From Dechloromonas sp. (GTDB taxonomy: Bacteria > Pseudomonadota > Gammaproteobacteria > Burkholderiales > Rhodocyclaceae), in assembly GCA_008933675.1 (NCBI GenBank), contig WBUO01000022.1, forward strand, positions 1 to 33,137: a stretch of DNA of 33,137 nt, written 5' to 3'. The notes under the pieces are model-generated. The model did not search any database and had not been told where the DNA came from. It saw nothing but the letters and a program-made list of their open reading frames with translations. The translations under genes were made by a program, and so were the position numbers. Positions 18,884-27,736 of the stretch are shown here, one piece after another. The first letter of the stretch is position 1. Every line of letters starts with the position of its first letter.

Positions 18884-19726
18884 ATGTTCAAGACACAAGG
18901 ATTCAAGGCGGGATTGATCTCGCTGCTGCTCTTCCTGCTCTTCCTCGGGGCGTGGTCGCTGGCCACCTTCCCCAAGGAGCAGGCGACGCTGAGCGGTGCC
19001 GATGCCGAATACGCGGCCCTGATGGGCAAGGGGGCCGAGAAGTCGAGCGGCTTCCCGGCACCGGGCAAGGTGGGCGAGGCTTTCGTCACCTACCTGTCCG
19101 ACCCCTTCTACGACAACGGGCCGAACGACAAGGGCATCGGCATCCAGCTCGCCCATTCGCTGGCCCGCGTCGCCCTCGGCTTCCTGCTGGCGGTTGCCGT
19201 CGCCCTGCCGCTCGGCTTCGCCATCGGCATGTCGCCGCTGCTGCTGCAGGCCTTCAACCCCTTCATCCAGATCCTCAAGCCGATCTCGCCGCTGGCCTGG
19301 ATGCCGCTGGCGCTGTACAGCCTGAAGGACTCGGATGTCTCCGGCATCTTCGTGATCTTCATCTGCTCGCTGTGGCCGATGCTGATCAACACCGCTTTCG
19401 GCGTCGCCTCGGTGCGCAAGGACTGGATCAACGTCGCCCGGACACTGGAAGTCAGCCCGCTGCGCAAGGCCTTCCAGGTGATCCTGCCGGCCGCCGCACC
19501 GACCATCCTGACCGGCATGCGCATCTCGATGGGCATCGCCTGGCTGGTCATCGTCGCCGCCGAGATGCTGGTCGGCGGTACCGGCATCGGCTACTTCGTG
19601 TGGAACGAGTGGAACAACCTGGCCCTGCCCAACGTGATCTTCGCCGTCGTCATGATCGGCCTCGTCGGCATGATCCTCGACCAGATCTTCGGCGTGCTGC
19701 AGAAGTTCGTCACCTACCGGGAGTAA
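18884..19726 (+). CDS. ABC transporter permease, NrtB/CmpB/CynB type
   Basis: IQILKPISPLAWMPLALYSLKDSDVSGIFVIFICSLWPMLINTAFG...EVSPLRKAFQVILPAAAPTILTGMRISMGIAWLVIVAAEML. Confidence 0.93.
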   Translation: MFKTQGFKAGLISLLLFLLFLGAWSLATFPKEQATLSGADAEYAALMGKGAEKSSGFPAPGKVGEAFVTYLSDPFYDNGPNDKGIGIQLAHSLARVALGFLLAVAVALPLGFAIGMSPLLLQAFNPFIQILKPISPLAWMPLALYSLKDSDVSGIFVIFICSLWPMLINTAFGVASVRKDWINVARTLEVSPLRKAFQVILPAAAPTILTGMRISMGIAWLVIVAAEMLVGGTGIGYFVWNEWNNLALPNVIFAVVMIGLVGMILDQIFGVLQKFVTYRE

Positions 19727-19731
19727 TGGCC

Positions 19732-20643
19732 ATGACCCAGCATTTCCTCAGCGTCGAAGGCCTGAAGAAGGCTTACCCCGGTACCCCCACGCCGGTTTTC
19801 GAAAACATCCACTTCGCCATCGAAAAGGGCGAGTTCGTCTGCATCATCGGCCACTCCGGCTGCGGCAAGACGACCATCCTCAATGTCCTGGCCGGTCTTG
19901 AAGAAGCCAGCGGCGGCGTCGTCATCATGGACGGCCGCGAGGTCAGCGGCCCCAGCCTCGACCGCGGTGTCGTCTTCCAGAGCCATGCGCTGATGCCGTG
20001 GATGAGCGTGCTCGCCAACGTCGCCTTCGCCGTCAAGTCGAAGTGGCCGGACATGCCGAAGGCGCAGGTCGAGGCGCACTGCACCAAGTACCTGGAGATG
20101 GTCGGCCTCGGCCAGGCCATCCACAAGAAGCCGGCGGAACTGTCGGGCGGCATGAAGCAGCGTGTCGGCATCGCCCGCGCCTTCGCCATCGAACCGAAGA
20201 TGCTGCTGCTCGACGAGCCCTTCGGCGCGCTCGATGCGCTGACCCGCGGCACCATCCAGGACGAGTTGCTGAAAATCGTCCAGGCGACGCACCAGACGGT
20301 GTTCATGATCACCCACGACGTCGATGAGGCCATCCTCCTCGCCGACAAGGTGGTGCTGATGAGCAACGGCCCGCTGGCCAAGATCGCCGAGATCGTCGAG
20401 ATCACGATGCCACGCGAGCGGACGCGGGCCGACATGCACCACGACCCGCAGTTCTACCGCATCCGCAATCACCTGGTCGACTTTCTGGTCAATCGCTCGA
20501 AGGGCTACGCCGGCAGCGATGCCGCCGTACTCCACGACGCGAAGCATCCGCCGGTCGTCCGTCCCGGCCTGGTCGAGGAGGAGGCGCCGGAGAGCGCCAC
20601 CTTTCGCCAGCCGCCGCAATTGAAACAGGTCGTCAATCACTAA
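19732..20643 (+). CDS. ABC transporter ATP-binding protein, NrtD/CmpD/CynD type
   Basis: GHSGCGKTTILNVLAGLEEASGG Walker A; LSGGMKQRVGIARAFAIEPKMLLLDEPFGALD; ATG at 19732 in frame inside the longer 18952 ORF. Confidence 0.94.
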   Translation: MTQHFLSVEGLKKAYPGTPTPVFENIHFAIEKGEFVCIIGHSGCGKTTILNVLAGLEEASGGVVIMDGREVSGPSLDRGVVFQSHALMPWMSVLANVAFAVKSKWPDMPKAQVEAHCTKYLEMVGLGQAIHKKPAELSGGMKQRVGIARAFAIEPKMLLLDEPFGALDALTRGTIQDELLKIVQATHQTVFMITHDVDEAILLADKVVLMSNGPLAKIAEIVEITMPRERTRADMHHDPQFYRIRNHLVDFLVNRSKGYAGSDAAVLHDAKHPPVVRPGLVEEEAPESATFRQPPQLKQVVNH

Positions 20644-20665
20644 TCCCCCCTCAGGAGAAAACACC

Positions 20666-21109
20666 ATGAACCGCAACGACGTTACCGAACTGATCATCGC
20701 CGCCAAGGTGAACAAGGGCATCAAGTGGGCCGATGTCGCCGGCAAGATCGGCCTGTCGAAGGAATGGGTCACTGCCGGCTGCCTCGGCCAGATGACCTTC
20801 ACCGCCGAGCAGGCCAGGATTCTCGGCGACACCTTCGGGCTGCCGGACGAGGCGGTCAAGCTGCTGCAGGTCGTGCCCTACAAGGGCTCGCTGCCGACCG
20901 CCGTGCCGACCGACCCGCTGATCTACCGCTTCTACGAGCTGATCAGCGTCTACGGCACGACCTTCAAGGAACTGATCCACGAGGAATTCGGCGACGGCAT
21001 CATGTCCGCCATCGACTTCAAGATGGACCTGCAGCGCGAGCCCAACCCGATGGGCGACCGCGTCAGCATCACCATGTCCGGCAAGTTCCTGCCGTACAAG
21101 ACCTACTGA
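20666..21109 (+). CDS. cynS: Cyanate hydratase (cyanase)
   Basis: IYRFYELISVYGTTFKELIHEEFGDGIMSAIDFKMDLQ...GKFLPYKTY; carries the Arg/Glu/Ser known to be catalytic in E. coli CynS. Confidence 0.96.
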   Translation: MNRNDVTELIIAAKVNKGIKWADVAGKIGLSKEWVTAGCLGQMTFTAEQARILGDTFGLPDEAVKLLQVVPYKGSLPTAVPTDPLIYRFYELISVYGTTFKELIHEEFGDGIMSAIDFKMDLQREPNPMGDRVSITMSGKFLPYKTY

Positions 21110-21117
21110 TCTGATCC

Positions 21118-21137
21118 GGCCCCGCTCCGCCGGGGCC
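21118..21137 (+). terminator. Strong GC hairpin between cynS and osmC-like gene (attenuator, processing or partial terminator)
   Basis: GGCCCC-gctccgcc-GGGGCC; no U tract. Confidence 0.3.
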
Positions 21138-21229
21138 TCCCCAAAACTGCCCGATTTTCGGCCCGATTGGCGGGCCAGGGGCAACTCACGCCCGAATTCA
21201 GCGTTTTCAACTTCCCACTGGAGAACATC

Positions 21230-21775
21230 ATGTCCGCAGAAACCACCAAAACCTACCTCCGCCCGATCGACCGTGACGGCCTGCTCAAATTCGCCGCCGG
21301 CGGCAAGGAGAACCCGGAGCGCCGCGGCACCAACAAGGTGCATACCGTGATGCAGGGCCAGTTCCGCTCGTGGAGCTTCGTCGGCATCCACAACCCGGTC
21401 GTCGTCGATGAGCCGCTCCACCTGTTCGGCGAGAACACCGCCCCGGCACCCGGCGAAATCGTCCTCTCCGCCCTCGGCGGCTGCCTTGGCGTCGGCATCA
21501 CCGCCATCGCCACGCATCGCCAGGTCAAGCTTTCCCGCCTGGAAATCTTCCTCGAAGCCGATATCGGCAACACCGCCGCCTGGGGTGCCGGTGGCGCCGA
21601 GCGCAAGCCGGAGGAAATGGGCTTCAAGGAAATACGCGTCAAGGTCGTGATCGAAGGCGATGCCAGCCAGGAGGAACTGGACGACATCGTGCACAAGGCC
21701 AACTACTACTCGCCGGTCGCCAACACCATGCGCAACCCGATCCCCTTCACCATCGCCAAGGTGGACGAGGCCTGA
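21230..21775 (+). CDS. OsmC family protein
   Basis: APAPGEIVLSALGGCLGVGITAIATHRQVKLSRLEIFLEADI...VANTMRNPIPFTI. Confidence 0.85.
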   Translation: MSAETTKTYLRPIDRDGLLKFAAGGKENPERRGTNKVHTVMQGQFRSWSFVGIHNPVVVDEPLHLFGENTAPAPGEIVLSALGGCLGVGITAIATHRQVKLSRLEIFLEADIGNTAAWGAGGAERKPEEMGFKEIRVKVVIEGDASQEELDDIVHKANYYSPVANTMRNPIPFTIAKVDEA

Positions 21776-21776
21776 C

Positions 21777-22121
21777 ATGAGCAAATCGTTTTCGGTCATC
21801 ACCGGAGACGTCTCGAAGGCGCTGGGCAAGCTGCGCAGCGCCATTCCCGAGACGATGAAGGGCTTCGGCCAGCTGTCGCAGGCGGCCCTCGCCGAAGGCA
21901 CGCTGTCGGCGCTGCACAAGGAACTGACGGCGCTGGCCATCGGCGTCGCCTCGCGCTGCGATGCCTGCATCGGCTTCCACGTGAAGGCGCTGATCAAGCT
22001 CGGCGTCACCCGCGAGCAGTTGATGGAGACGCTGGCCATCTGTGTCTACATGGGTGGCGGTCCGACGCTGATGTACGCCGCCGAAGCCGTCCGCGCCTAT
22101 GACGAGTTCACCGGCGACTGA
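21777..22121 (+). CDS. AhpD-like / carboxymuconolactone decarboxylase family protein
   Basis: LHKELTALAIGVASRCDACIGFHVKALIKLGVTREQLMETLAICVYMGGGP; CxxC-H redox motif. Confidence 0.9.
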   Translation: MSKSFSVITGDVSKALGKLRSAIPETMKGFGQLSQAALAEGTLSALHKELTALAIGVASRCDACIGFHVKALIKLGVTREQLMETLAICVYMGGGPTLMYAAEAVRAYDEFTGD

Positions 22122-22196
22122 CCCGTCGTCGCCCGGCCCCGGCGCGATCAGTCCTCCGCGGCGCGCCGGGCGCCCTTTCCGCCGAGAAAGTCCCGC

Positions 22197-23363
22197 ATGA
22201 ACAAGCGAACCCTGATCATTGGCAGCGGCCAGGCTGCCATCACGCTGGTCCGCGAGCTGCGCAAGCTCGACGCCAGCCGCGAGATCACCCTCGTCACCGC
22301 CGACGACGGCGATTTCTATTCGAAGCCGAACATCTCCAACGCCTTCGCCGCCGGCAAGCAGGCGGCAGAACTGGTGCTGACACCGGCCAGCCGGCTGGCC
22401 GGGGATCTGCGCCTGGAGATGCTGACGCGGACAGCTGTCGCCAGCATCGATGCGGCGCGGCGGGAAATCGTCACGGCGCAGGGGCGGCTGGGCTACGAAC
22501 AGCTCGTCCTCGCCGTCGGTGCCTCGCCGATTCCGCTGCGCCTGGCCGGCGACGGCGCGCCGGATGTCGTCTCGATCAACAACCTGGCCGACTACGCCGG
22601 CTTGCGTGCCCGTCTGGCCGGCAAGCACCGCGTGGCGATCGTCGGCGCCGGACTGATCGGTTGCGAACTGGCCAACGATCTGCGGCTCGGCGGCTACGCG
22701 GTCGACCTGTTCGATACCGCCGACCATCCCCTGGGCCGGCTGCTGCCACCGGGCAGCGGCCACTATCTGCGCGACAGGCTGGTGGCGATCGGCATCTGCT
22801 TCCATCCCGGCGTCAAACCCGACGCCCTGCGCCGCGATGGCGAGGGCTACGTCCTGATCGACAGCCGCGGCCGGACGCAGCGGTACGACCTGATCATCTC
22901 CGCCATCGGTCTGCGCCCCAACCTGGCGCTGGCCAAGACCGCCGGCATCGCCACCGGGCTGGGCATCATCACCGACAAGCTCTTGCTCACGTCGCAGCCC
23001 GACATCTACGCCATCGGCGACTGCATCGAGTTCGACGGACATTTCCTGCCTTACGTGATGCCGATCATGCATGGGGCAAAGAAACTGGCGCAGACGCTGA
23101 ACGGCAATCCGCAGACGCTGAGCTATCCGGCCATGCCCATCGTCCTCAAGACACCGGCCTGCCCGACGGTTGTCTGCCCGCCCCCGCCGGTCGCCGGACA
23201 CTGGGAAGAGGTACTGGCCGAGGAAGGCACGCGCGCCCTGTTCGTCGAGGCGGACAGCGGCGAAGCCTGCGGCTTCGTGCTGCAGGGCAGCTTCACCCGC
23301 GAACGCATGGCGCTGGCGGCCCGCATGCCGGGACTCGGCAAACCGCTGCCGCAGCCGGCCTGA
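22197..23363 (+). CDS. NAD(P)/FAD-dependent oxidoreductase, rubredoxin reductase-like
   Basis: TLIIGSGQAAITLVRELRKLD, VAIVGAGLIGCELANDL, PDIYAIGDCIEFDG; two Rossmann motifs. Confidence 0.9.
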   Translation: MNKRTLIIGSGQAAITLVRELRKLDASREITLVTADDGDFYSKPNISNAFAAGKQAAELVLTPASRLAGDLRLEMLTRTAVASIDAARREIVTAQGRLGYEQLVLAVGASPIPLRLAGDGAPDVVSINNLADYAGLRARLAGKHRVAIVGAGLIGCELANDLRLGGYAVDLFDTADHPLGRLLPPGSGHYLRDRLVAIGICFHPGVKPDALRRDGEGYVLIDSRGRTQRYDLIISAIGLRPNLALAKTAGIATGLGIITDKLLLTSQPDIYAIGDCIEFDGHFLPYVMPIMHGAKKLAQTLNGNPQTLSYPAMPIVLKTPACPTVVCPPPPVAGHWEEVLAEEGTRALFVEADSGEACGFVLQGSFTRERMALAARMPGLGKPLPQPA

Positions 23364-23403
23364 GCCTCCGCCGCCGGGCAGACAGCGAAACCGGGCGGCA
23401 GAA

Positions 23404-23439
23404 AGCGGAAGGGCCGGTCTGTCGACCGGCCCTTCCGCT
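23404..23439. terminator. Bidirectional terminator-like hairpin, 16-bp perfect inverted repeat
   Basis: AGCGGAAGGGCCGGTC-TGTC-GACCGGCCCTTCCGCT between convergent genes. Confidence 0.7.
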
Positions 23440-23456
23440 GAAGTGCTGTGCTTTGC

Positions 23457-23900
23457 TCAGCGCCCCTTGCGCCCGAATTTCTCCGCCAGCTGGTTGAGCT
23501 TGGCGGCGCGCTGGGCTTCCGCCCGGGCGGCGGCCTCGGCAGCGCGGGTGGCGGCTTCGGCGGCCTTGCGCTGCTCGATCTGCTTCTTGAAACGTTCCTT
23601 GAGCAATTCGGCGGCGTGCTGGCGGTTTTCATCGGTCACTTCGCCGGCTGGCGTGCCGTCGAGATTGAGGCGGACCGTCCCCTTTTCCATTTCCTTCAGG
23701 TAGCGGGTGGAAATGGTGTGGCTGCGCATGGCCAGGCGCAGGGCCTTCTTCTCCATTTCCGGCAACTGGGCCAGCACCTGCTTGTCGATGCCGATGGCCA
23801 GCGGGCTGAAGTTGCGGAAGACGTCGAAGCGGGCCTGCAGCTCCTTGAGCAGGGCACGCGCGTCGATCGGACTGGTGGCGGGAGATTCGGCAGTGGTCAT
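23457..23900 (-). CDS. ProQ/FinO family RNA-binding protein
   Basis: FNVFRNFSPLAIGIDKQVLAQLP-type core (FDVFRNFSPLAIGIDKQVL...LRLAMRSHTISTRYLKEMEKGTVRLNLDG) with Ala/Arg-rich tail; ATG 23900. Confidence 0.87.
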   Translation of the reverse strand: MTTAESPATSPIDARALLKELQARFDVFRNFSPLAIGIDKQVLAQLPEMEKKALRLAMRSHTISTRYLKEMEKGTVRLNLDGTPAGEVTDENRQHAAELLKERFKKQIEQRKAAEAATRAAEAAARAEAQRAAKLNQLAEKFGRKGR

Positions 23901-24058
23901 GATCGGAAAAGGGGGACTCGCGAGGCGCGAAGCGTAGCACGAAGCCGGGCCGGAAGGCCGCAAAATCGCCCTCGCCAGGCATCCGTACCGTGCCGGATAC
24001 GACACCGGCAGCGGCACGACAGCACACCGCCACCCGGCCGGGGCGGCGGTCGCGCCGA

Positions 24059-24934
24059 CTAGACGCCGTGCTTCCTGAACCAGGCCAGCATGCGCTGCCA
24101 GCCGTCCTCGGCGTCTTCCTTGCGGTAGCTCGGCCGGTAATCGGCATGGAAGGCATGCGGCGCATTGTCGTAGATGTGGATTTGCGAGGCGCGCGCCGCC
24201 GGGCTGCCGGTCTTCAGCTTCTCTTCCATCGCCTCGACGGTCTCCAGCGGAATGCCCGTGTCGAGCCCGCCGTAGAGACCGAGCACCGGCGCCTTCTGCT
24301 CGCCGGTCAGATCGCCCGGATACTTCGGCGTGAACTCGCTGACCGTGCCGACCAGGCGGCCGTACCAGGCAACGCCGGCCTTGAGCTGCGGGTTGTGCGC
24401 CGCATACAGCCAGGTGATGCGGCCGCCCCAGCAGAAACCGGTGATGGCCAGGCGGCCGGCATCGGCTCCCTGGGCGGCGGCCCAGGCGACCGTGGCATCG
24501 AGATCGCTCATCACCTGGGCATCCGGCGTCCGGCTGGTGATCTTCGCCTGGATCTCGGGAATGCTTTCGATGCTGCGCGGATCGCCCTGACGGGCAAAGA
24601 GCTCCGGCGCGATGGCGCAATAGCCGAGTTTGGCCAGCCGCCGGCAGGTATCGCGGATGTATTCGTGGGCACCGAAAATCTCCGAAATGACGAGCACCAC
24701 CGGTGCCTTCGTCACCCCCTGCGGCTGGGCGCGATAAGCAACCATCTGGCCGTCCTTGACCGGCACCTTGACCTCGCCGGCGAGCAGGCCGGCATCATCC
24801 GTACGGATCGCCGTCTGTGCCATCACCGGCTGTACAGCCAGGGCAAAACCGGCGCCCAGGCTGGTCACCAGGAAGCTGCGCCGGTCGAAGGTTTGTTGCG
24901 GGACGAGGGCATCGAGTTCGGAAGGTTCGGTCAT
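24059..24934 (-). CDS. Dienelactone hydrolase family protein, Tat-like signal
   Basis: [71 protein letters not shown]. Confidence 0.92.
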   Translation of the reverse strand: MTEPSELDALVPQQTFDRRSFLVTSLGAGFALAVQPVMAQTAIRTDDAGLLAGEVKVPVKDGQMVAYRAQPQGVTKAPVVLVISEIFGAHEYIRDTCRRLAKLGYCAIAPELFARQGDPRSIESIPEIQAKITSRTPDAQVMSDLDATVAWAAAQGADAGRLAITGFCWGGRITWLYAAHNPQLKAGVAWYGRLVGTVSEFTPKYPGDLTGEQKAPVLGLYGGLDTGIPLETVEAMEEKLKTGSPAARASQIHIYDNAPHAFHADYRPSYRKEDAEDGWQRMLAWFRKHGV

Positions 24935-24955
24935 CGGTTGTCTCCTTGGTTGTCG

Positions 24956-26407
24956 TCACATCAGGACGATGTCGTACTGCTCGGGCGAATAACTCGGTTC
25001 GGATTGCAGGGACACGGATTTGCCGATGAAGTCGGAGAGCATGGCCAGGGATTGCGATTCCTCGTCGAGGAACAGGTCGACGACGGCCGGCCCGGCCAGG
25101 ATGCGGTATTCGCGGGCGTTGAACTGGCGTGCCTCGCGCAGCAGCTCGCGGAGGATTTCGTAGGCAACGGTGCGCGCCGTCTTGACCTCGCCGCGCCCGC
25201 CGCAGGTCGGGCAGGGTTCGCAGAGCACATGGGCCAGCGATTCGCGGGTGCGCTTGCGGGTCATCTCGACCAGCCCGAGCTGGGTGAAGCCATTGACCGT
25301 CAGCCGCGTGTGATCGCTGGCCAGCGCCTTGTTGAACTCTTCCAGCACCGCTTTCTTGTGCTCCTCGTTCTCCATGTCGATGAAGTCGACAATGATGATG
25401 CCGCCCAGGTTCCGCAGGCGCAGCTGGCGGGCGATGGTGACCGCCGCCTCGAGATTGGTCTTGAAGATGGTGTCGTCGAAGTTGCGCACGCCGACGAAAC
25501 CGCCGGTGTTGACGTCGATGGTGGTCATCGCCTCGGTCTGGTCGATGATCAGGTAGCCGCCGGACTTGAGGTCGACGCGGCGGGCCAGCGCCCTCTGGAT
25601 CTCCTCCTCGACGCCATGCAGGTCGAACAGCGGACGCTGGCCGGTGTAGTGGTCGAGCAGGCCGCAAACCGCCGGCGTGTATTCGTCGGCGAAGGCTGTC
25701 AGTTTCTGGAAGTTCTCCCGCGAATCGATGACGATGCGCGCCGTTTCCGGATTGACGAAATCGCGCAGCACGCGCTGGCCGAGCGACAGCTCCTGATAGA
25801 GCACGGCAGGCGGCGCACAGGTCTGTGCCTTTTCGCGGATGTCCGCCCAGGTTTTCTTCAGATAGGCGATGTCGGTGGCGAACTCGGTGTCACTGGCGTT
25901 TTCAGCCATGGTACGGACGATGAAACCGCCCTTCTCGTCGGCCGGCACCAGACGGGTGAGGCGTTCGCGCAGCATTTCGCGCTCGGCCTCGGACTCGATG
26001 CGCTGCGAGATGCCGATGTGCTTCTCCTGGGGCAGGTAGACGAGCATGCGGCCGGCGATGGAAATCTGCGTCGACAGCCGGGCGCCCTTGGTGCCGATCG
26101 GGTCCTTGACCACCTGGACGACGATGCTCTGGCCTTCCGCCAGTATCTTTTCGATCGGCCGGTCGGTAGCCGTCTCGCGCGGCTGCCAGATGTCGGCGAC
26201 GTGCAGGAAGGCGGTGCGTTCCAGGCCGATCTCGATGAAGGCCGACTGCATGCCGGGCAGGATGCGCACGATGCGCCCGAGATAGACATTGCCGACCAGC
26301 CCGCGGCTGGCCGTGCGCTCGATGTGCAGTTCCTGGACGACGCCCTGTTGCATGACGGCAACGCGCGTCTCCTGCGGCGTGAAATTGATCAGTATCTCTT
26401 CGCTCAT
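24956..26407 (-). CDS. rng: Ribonuclease G
   Basis: MSEEILINFTPQETRVAVMQQGVVQELHIER...GLVGNVYLGRIVRILPGMQSAFIEIGLERTAFLH; CEPCPTCGGRG; true start 26407. Confidence 0.95.
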   Translation of the reverse strand: MSEEILINFTPQETRVAVMQQGVVQELHIERTASRGLVGNVYLGRIVRILPGMQSAFIEIGLERTAFLHVADIWQPRETATDRPIEKILAEGQSIVVQVVKDPIGTKGARLSTQISIAGRMLVYLPQEKHIGISQRIESEAEREMLRERLTRLVPADEKGGFIVRTMAENASDTEFATDIAYLKKTWADIREKAQTCAPPAVLYQELSLGQRVLRDFVNPETARIVIDSRENFQKLTAFADEYTPAVCGLLDHYTGQRPLFDLHGVEEEIQRALARRVDLKSGGYLIIDQTEAMTTIDVNTGGFVGVRNFDDTIFKTNLEAAVTIARQLRLRNLGGIIIVDFIDMENEEHKKAVLEEFNKALASDHTRLTVNGFTQLGLVEMTRKRTRESLAHVLCEPCPTCGGRGEVKTARTVAYEILRELLREARQFNAREYRILAGPAVVDLFLDEESQSLAMLSDFIGKSVSLQSEPSYSPEQYDIVLM

Positions 26408-26443
26408 ACACTCTACAATCCGCGGTTTTTGCCGGATTCTACT

Positions 26444-27736
26444 ATGCGCTCGGCGCCCGAACTCCTCGCCCCTGCCGGCTCGCTCGACATGATGCGCACG
26501 GCCTTTGCCTTCGGCGCCGATGCCATCTACGCCGGCCAGCCGCGCTACAGCCTGCGCGTGCGCAACAATGAATTCGGCACCATCGCCGCTCTCAAGGAAG
26601 GCATCGACGAGGCGCACGCCGGCGGCAAGCAGTTCTTCGTCGTCAGCAACATCTTTCCGCACAACGCCAAACTGGCCACCTACCTGGCCGACATGGCGCC
26701 GGTGATCGCCCTCAAGCCGGACGCGCTGATCATGTCCGACCCCGGGCTGATCGACATGGTGCGCGAAACCTGGCCCGAGCAGGCGATCCATCTTTCGGTG
26801 CAGTCCAACACGGTGAACTGGGCGGCCGTCCGCTTCTGGAAGAAGCTGGGACTCACCCGCATCATCCTGTCGCGTGAGCTGTCGCTCGACGAGGTCGCCG
26901 AGATCCGCCAGCAATGCCCGGACATCGAACTCGAGGTCTTCGTCCATGGCGCGCTGTGCATCGCCTATTCCGGCCGTTGCCTGCTCTCCGGCTACTTCAA
27001 CCACCGCGACCCGAACCAGGGCACCTGCACCAACTCCTGCCGCTGGGACTACAAGGTCTCGACTTCCGACGGCGCCCCCCTGCCGCCCGGCCAGCCGGTC
27101 AACTTCTACAGCAGCGCGGAGCAGGAAATCCTGCTCGAGGAACGCCAGCGCCCGGGCGAGCTGATGCCGATCGAGGAAGACGAGCACGGCACCTACATCA
27201 TGAACTCCAAGGACCTGCGCGCCATCGAGCACGTCCAGCGCCTGGTCGACATCGGCGTCGATTCGCTGAAGATCGAAGGCCGCACCAAGAGCCCCTACTA
27301 CGTCGCCCGCACCACCCAGGCCTACCGCCAGGCCATCGACGACGCCGTCGCCGGCCGGCCGCTCGATCCCAAGCTGCTCGGCGAACTGGACGGTCTGGCC
27401 AACCGCGGCTATACGGACGGCTTCTACCAGCGCCACCACGATGCCGAATACCAGAACTACCTGCGCGGCCACTCGGAGTCGGACCGCAGCCTTTACGTCG
27501 GCGATGCCGTCGCCTTCGACGAAACGCGCGGCCTGATGGAAATCGTCGTCAAGAACAAGTTCTCGGTCGGCGACCGCCTGGAGTGCGTACACCCGGCCGG
27601 CAACCAGGTGTTCATGCTGGAGCGCATGGAAAATGCCGACGGCCAGCCGGTAACCGTCGCCCCCGGTAGCGGCCACCGGGTGTGGATTAATTTGCCGGCG
27701 CGGTACACCAATTGCTTCGTCGCGCGTTTTGTCTGA
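26444..27736 (+). CDS. trhP: Peptidase U32 family protein, TrhP/YegQ-like (tRNA hydroxylation)
   Basis: ELLAPAGSLDMMRTAFAFGADAIYAGQPRYSLRVRNNEF; EVFVHGALCIAYSGRCLLSGYFNHRDPNQGTCTNSCRWDY; ATG 26444. Confidence 0.92.
   Translation: MRSAPELLAPAGSLDMMRTAFAFGADAIYAGQPRYSLRVRNNEFGTIAALKEGIDEAHAGGKQFFVVSNIFPHNAKLATYLADMAPVIALKPDALIMSDPGLIDMVRETWPEQAIHLSVQSNTVNWAAVRFWKKLGLTRIILSRELSLDEVAEIRQQCPDIELEVFVHGALCIAYSGRCLLSGYFNHRDPNQGTCTNSCRWDYKVSTSDGAPLPPGQPVNFYSSAEQEILLEERQRPGELMPIEEDEHGTYIMNSKDLRAIEHVQRLVDIGVDSLKIEGRTKSPYYVARTTQAYRQAIDDAVAGRPLDPKLLGELDGLANRGYTDGFYQRHHDAEYQNYLRGHSESDRSLYVGDAVAFDETRGLMEIVVKNKFSVGDRLECVHPAGNQVFMLERMENADGQPVTVAPGSGHRVWINLPARYTNCFVARFV

Noticed and set aside
18952-19731. N-terminal extension of the ABC ATPase ORF
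   Set aside because: Overlaps the permease gene in another frame; the normal ATPase start is ATG 19732.
14217-23363. Nit1C cyanide-assimilation cluster
   Set aside because: No nitrilase, radical SAM or other Nit1C hallmark genes are present; only the general nitrogen/cyano theme is shared.
23990-27736. 1248-aa plus-strand ORF
   Set aside because: Only its 3' part (26444-27736, TrhP-like) is real; the rest is antisense to dienelactone hydrolase and rng, open because of high GC codon bias.
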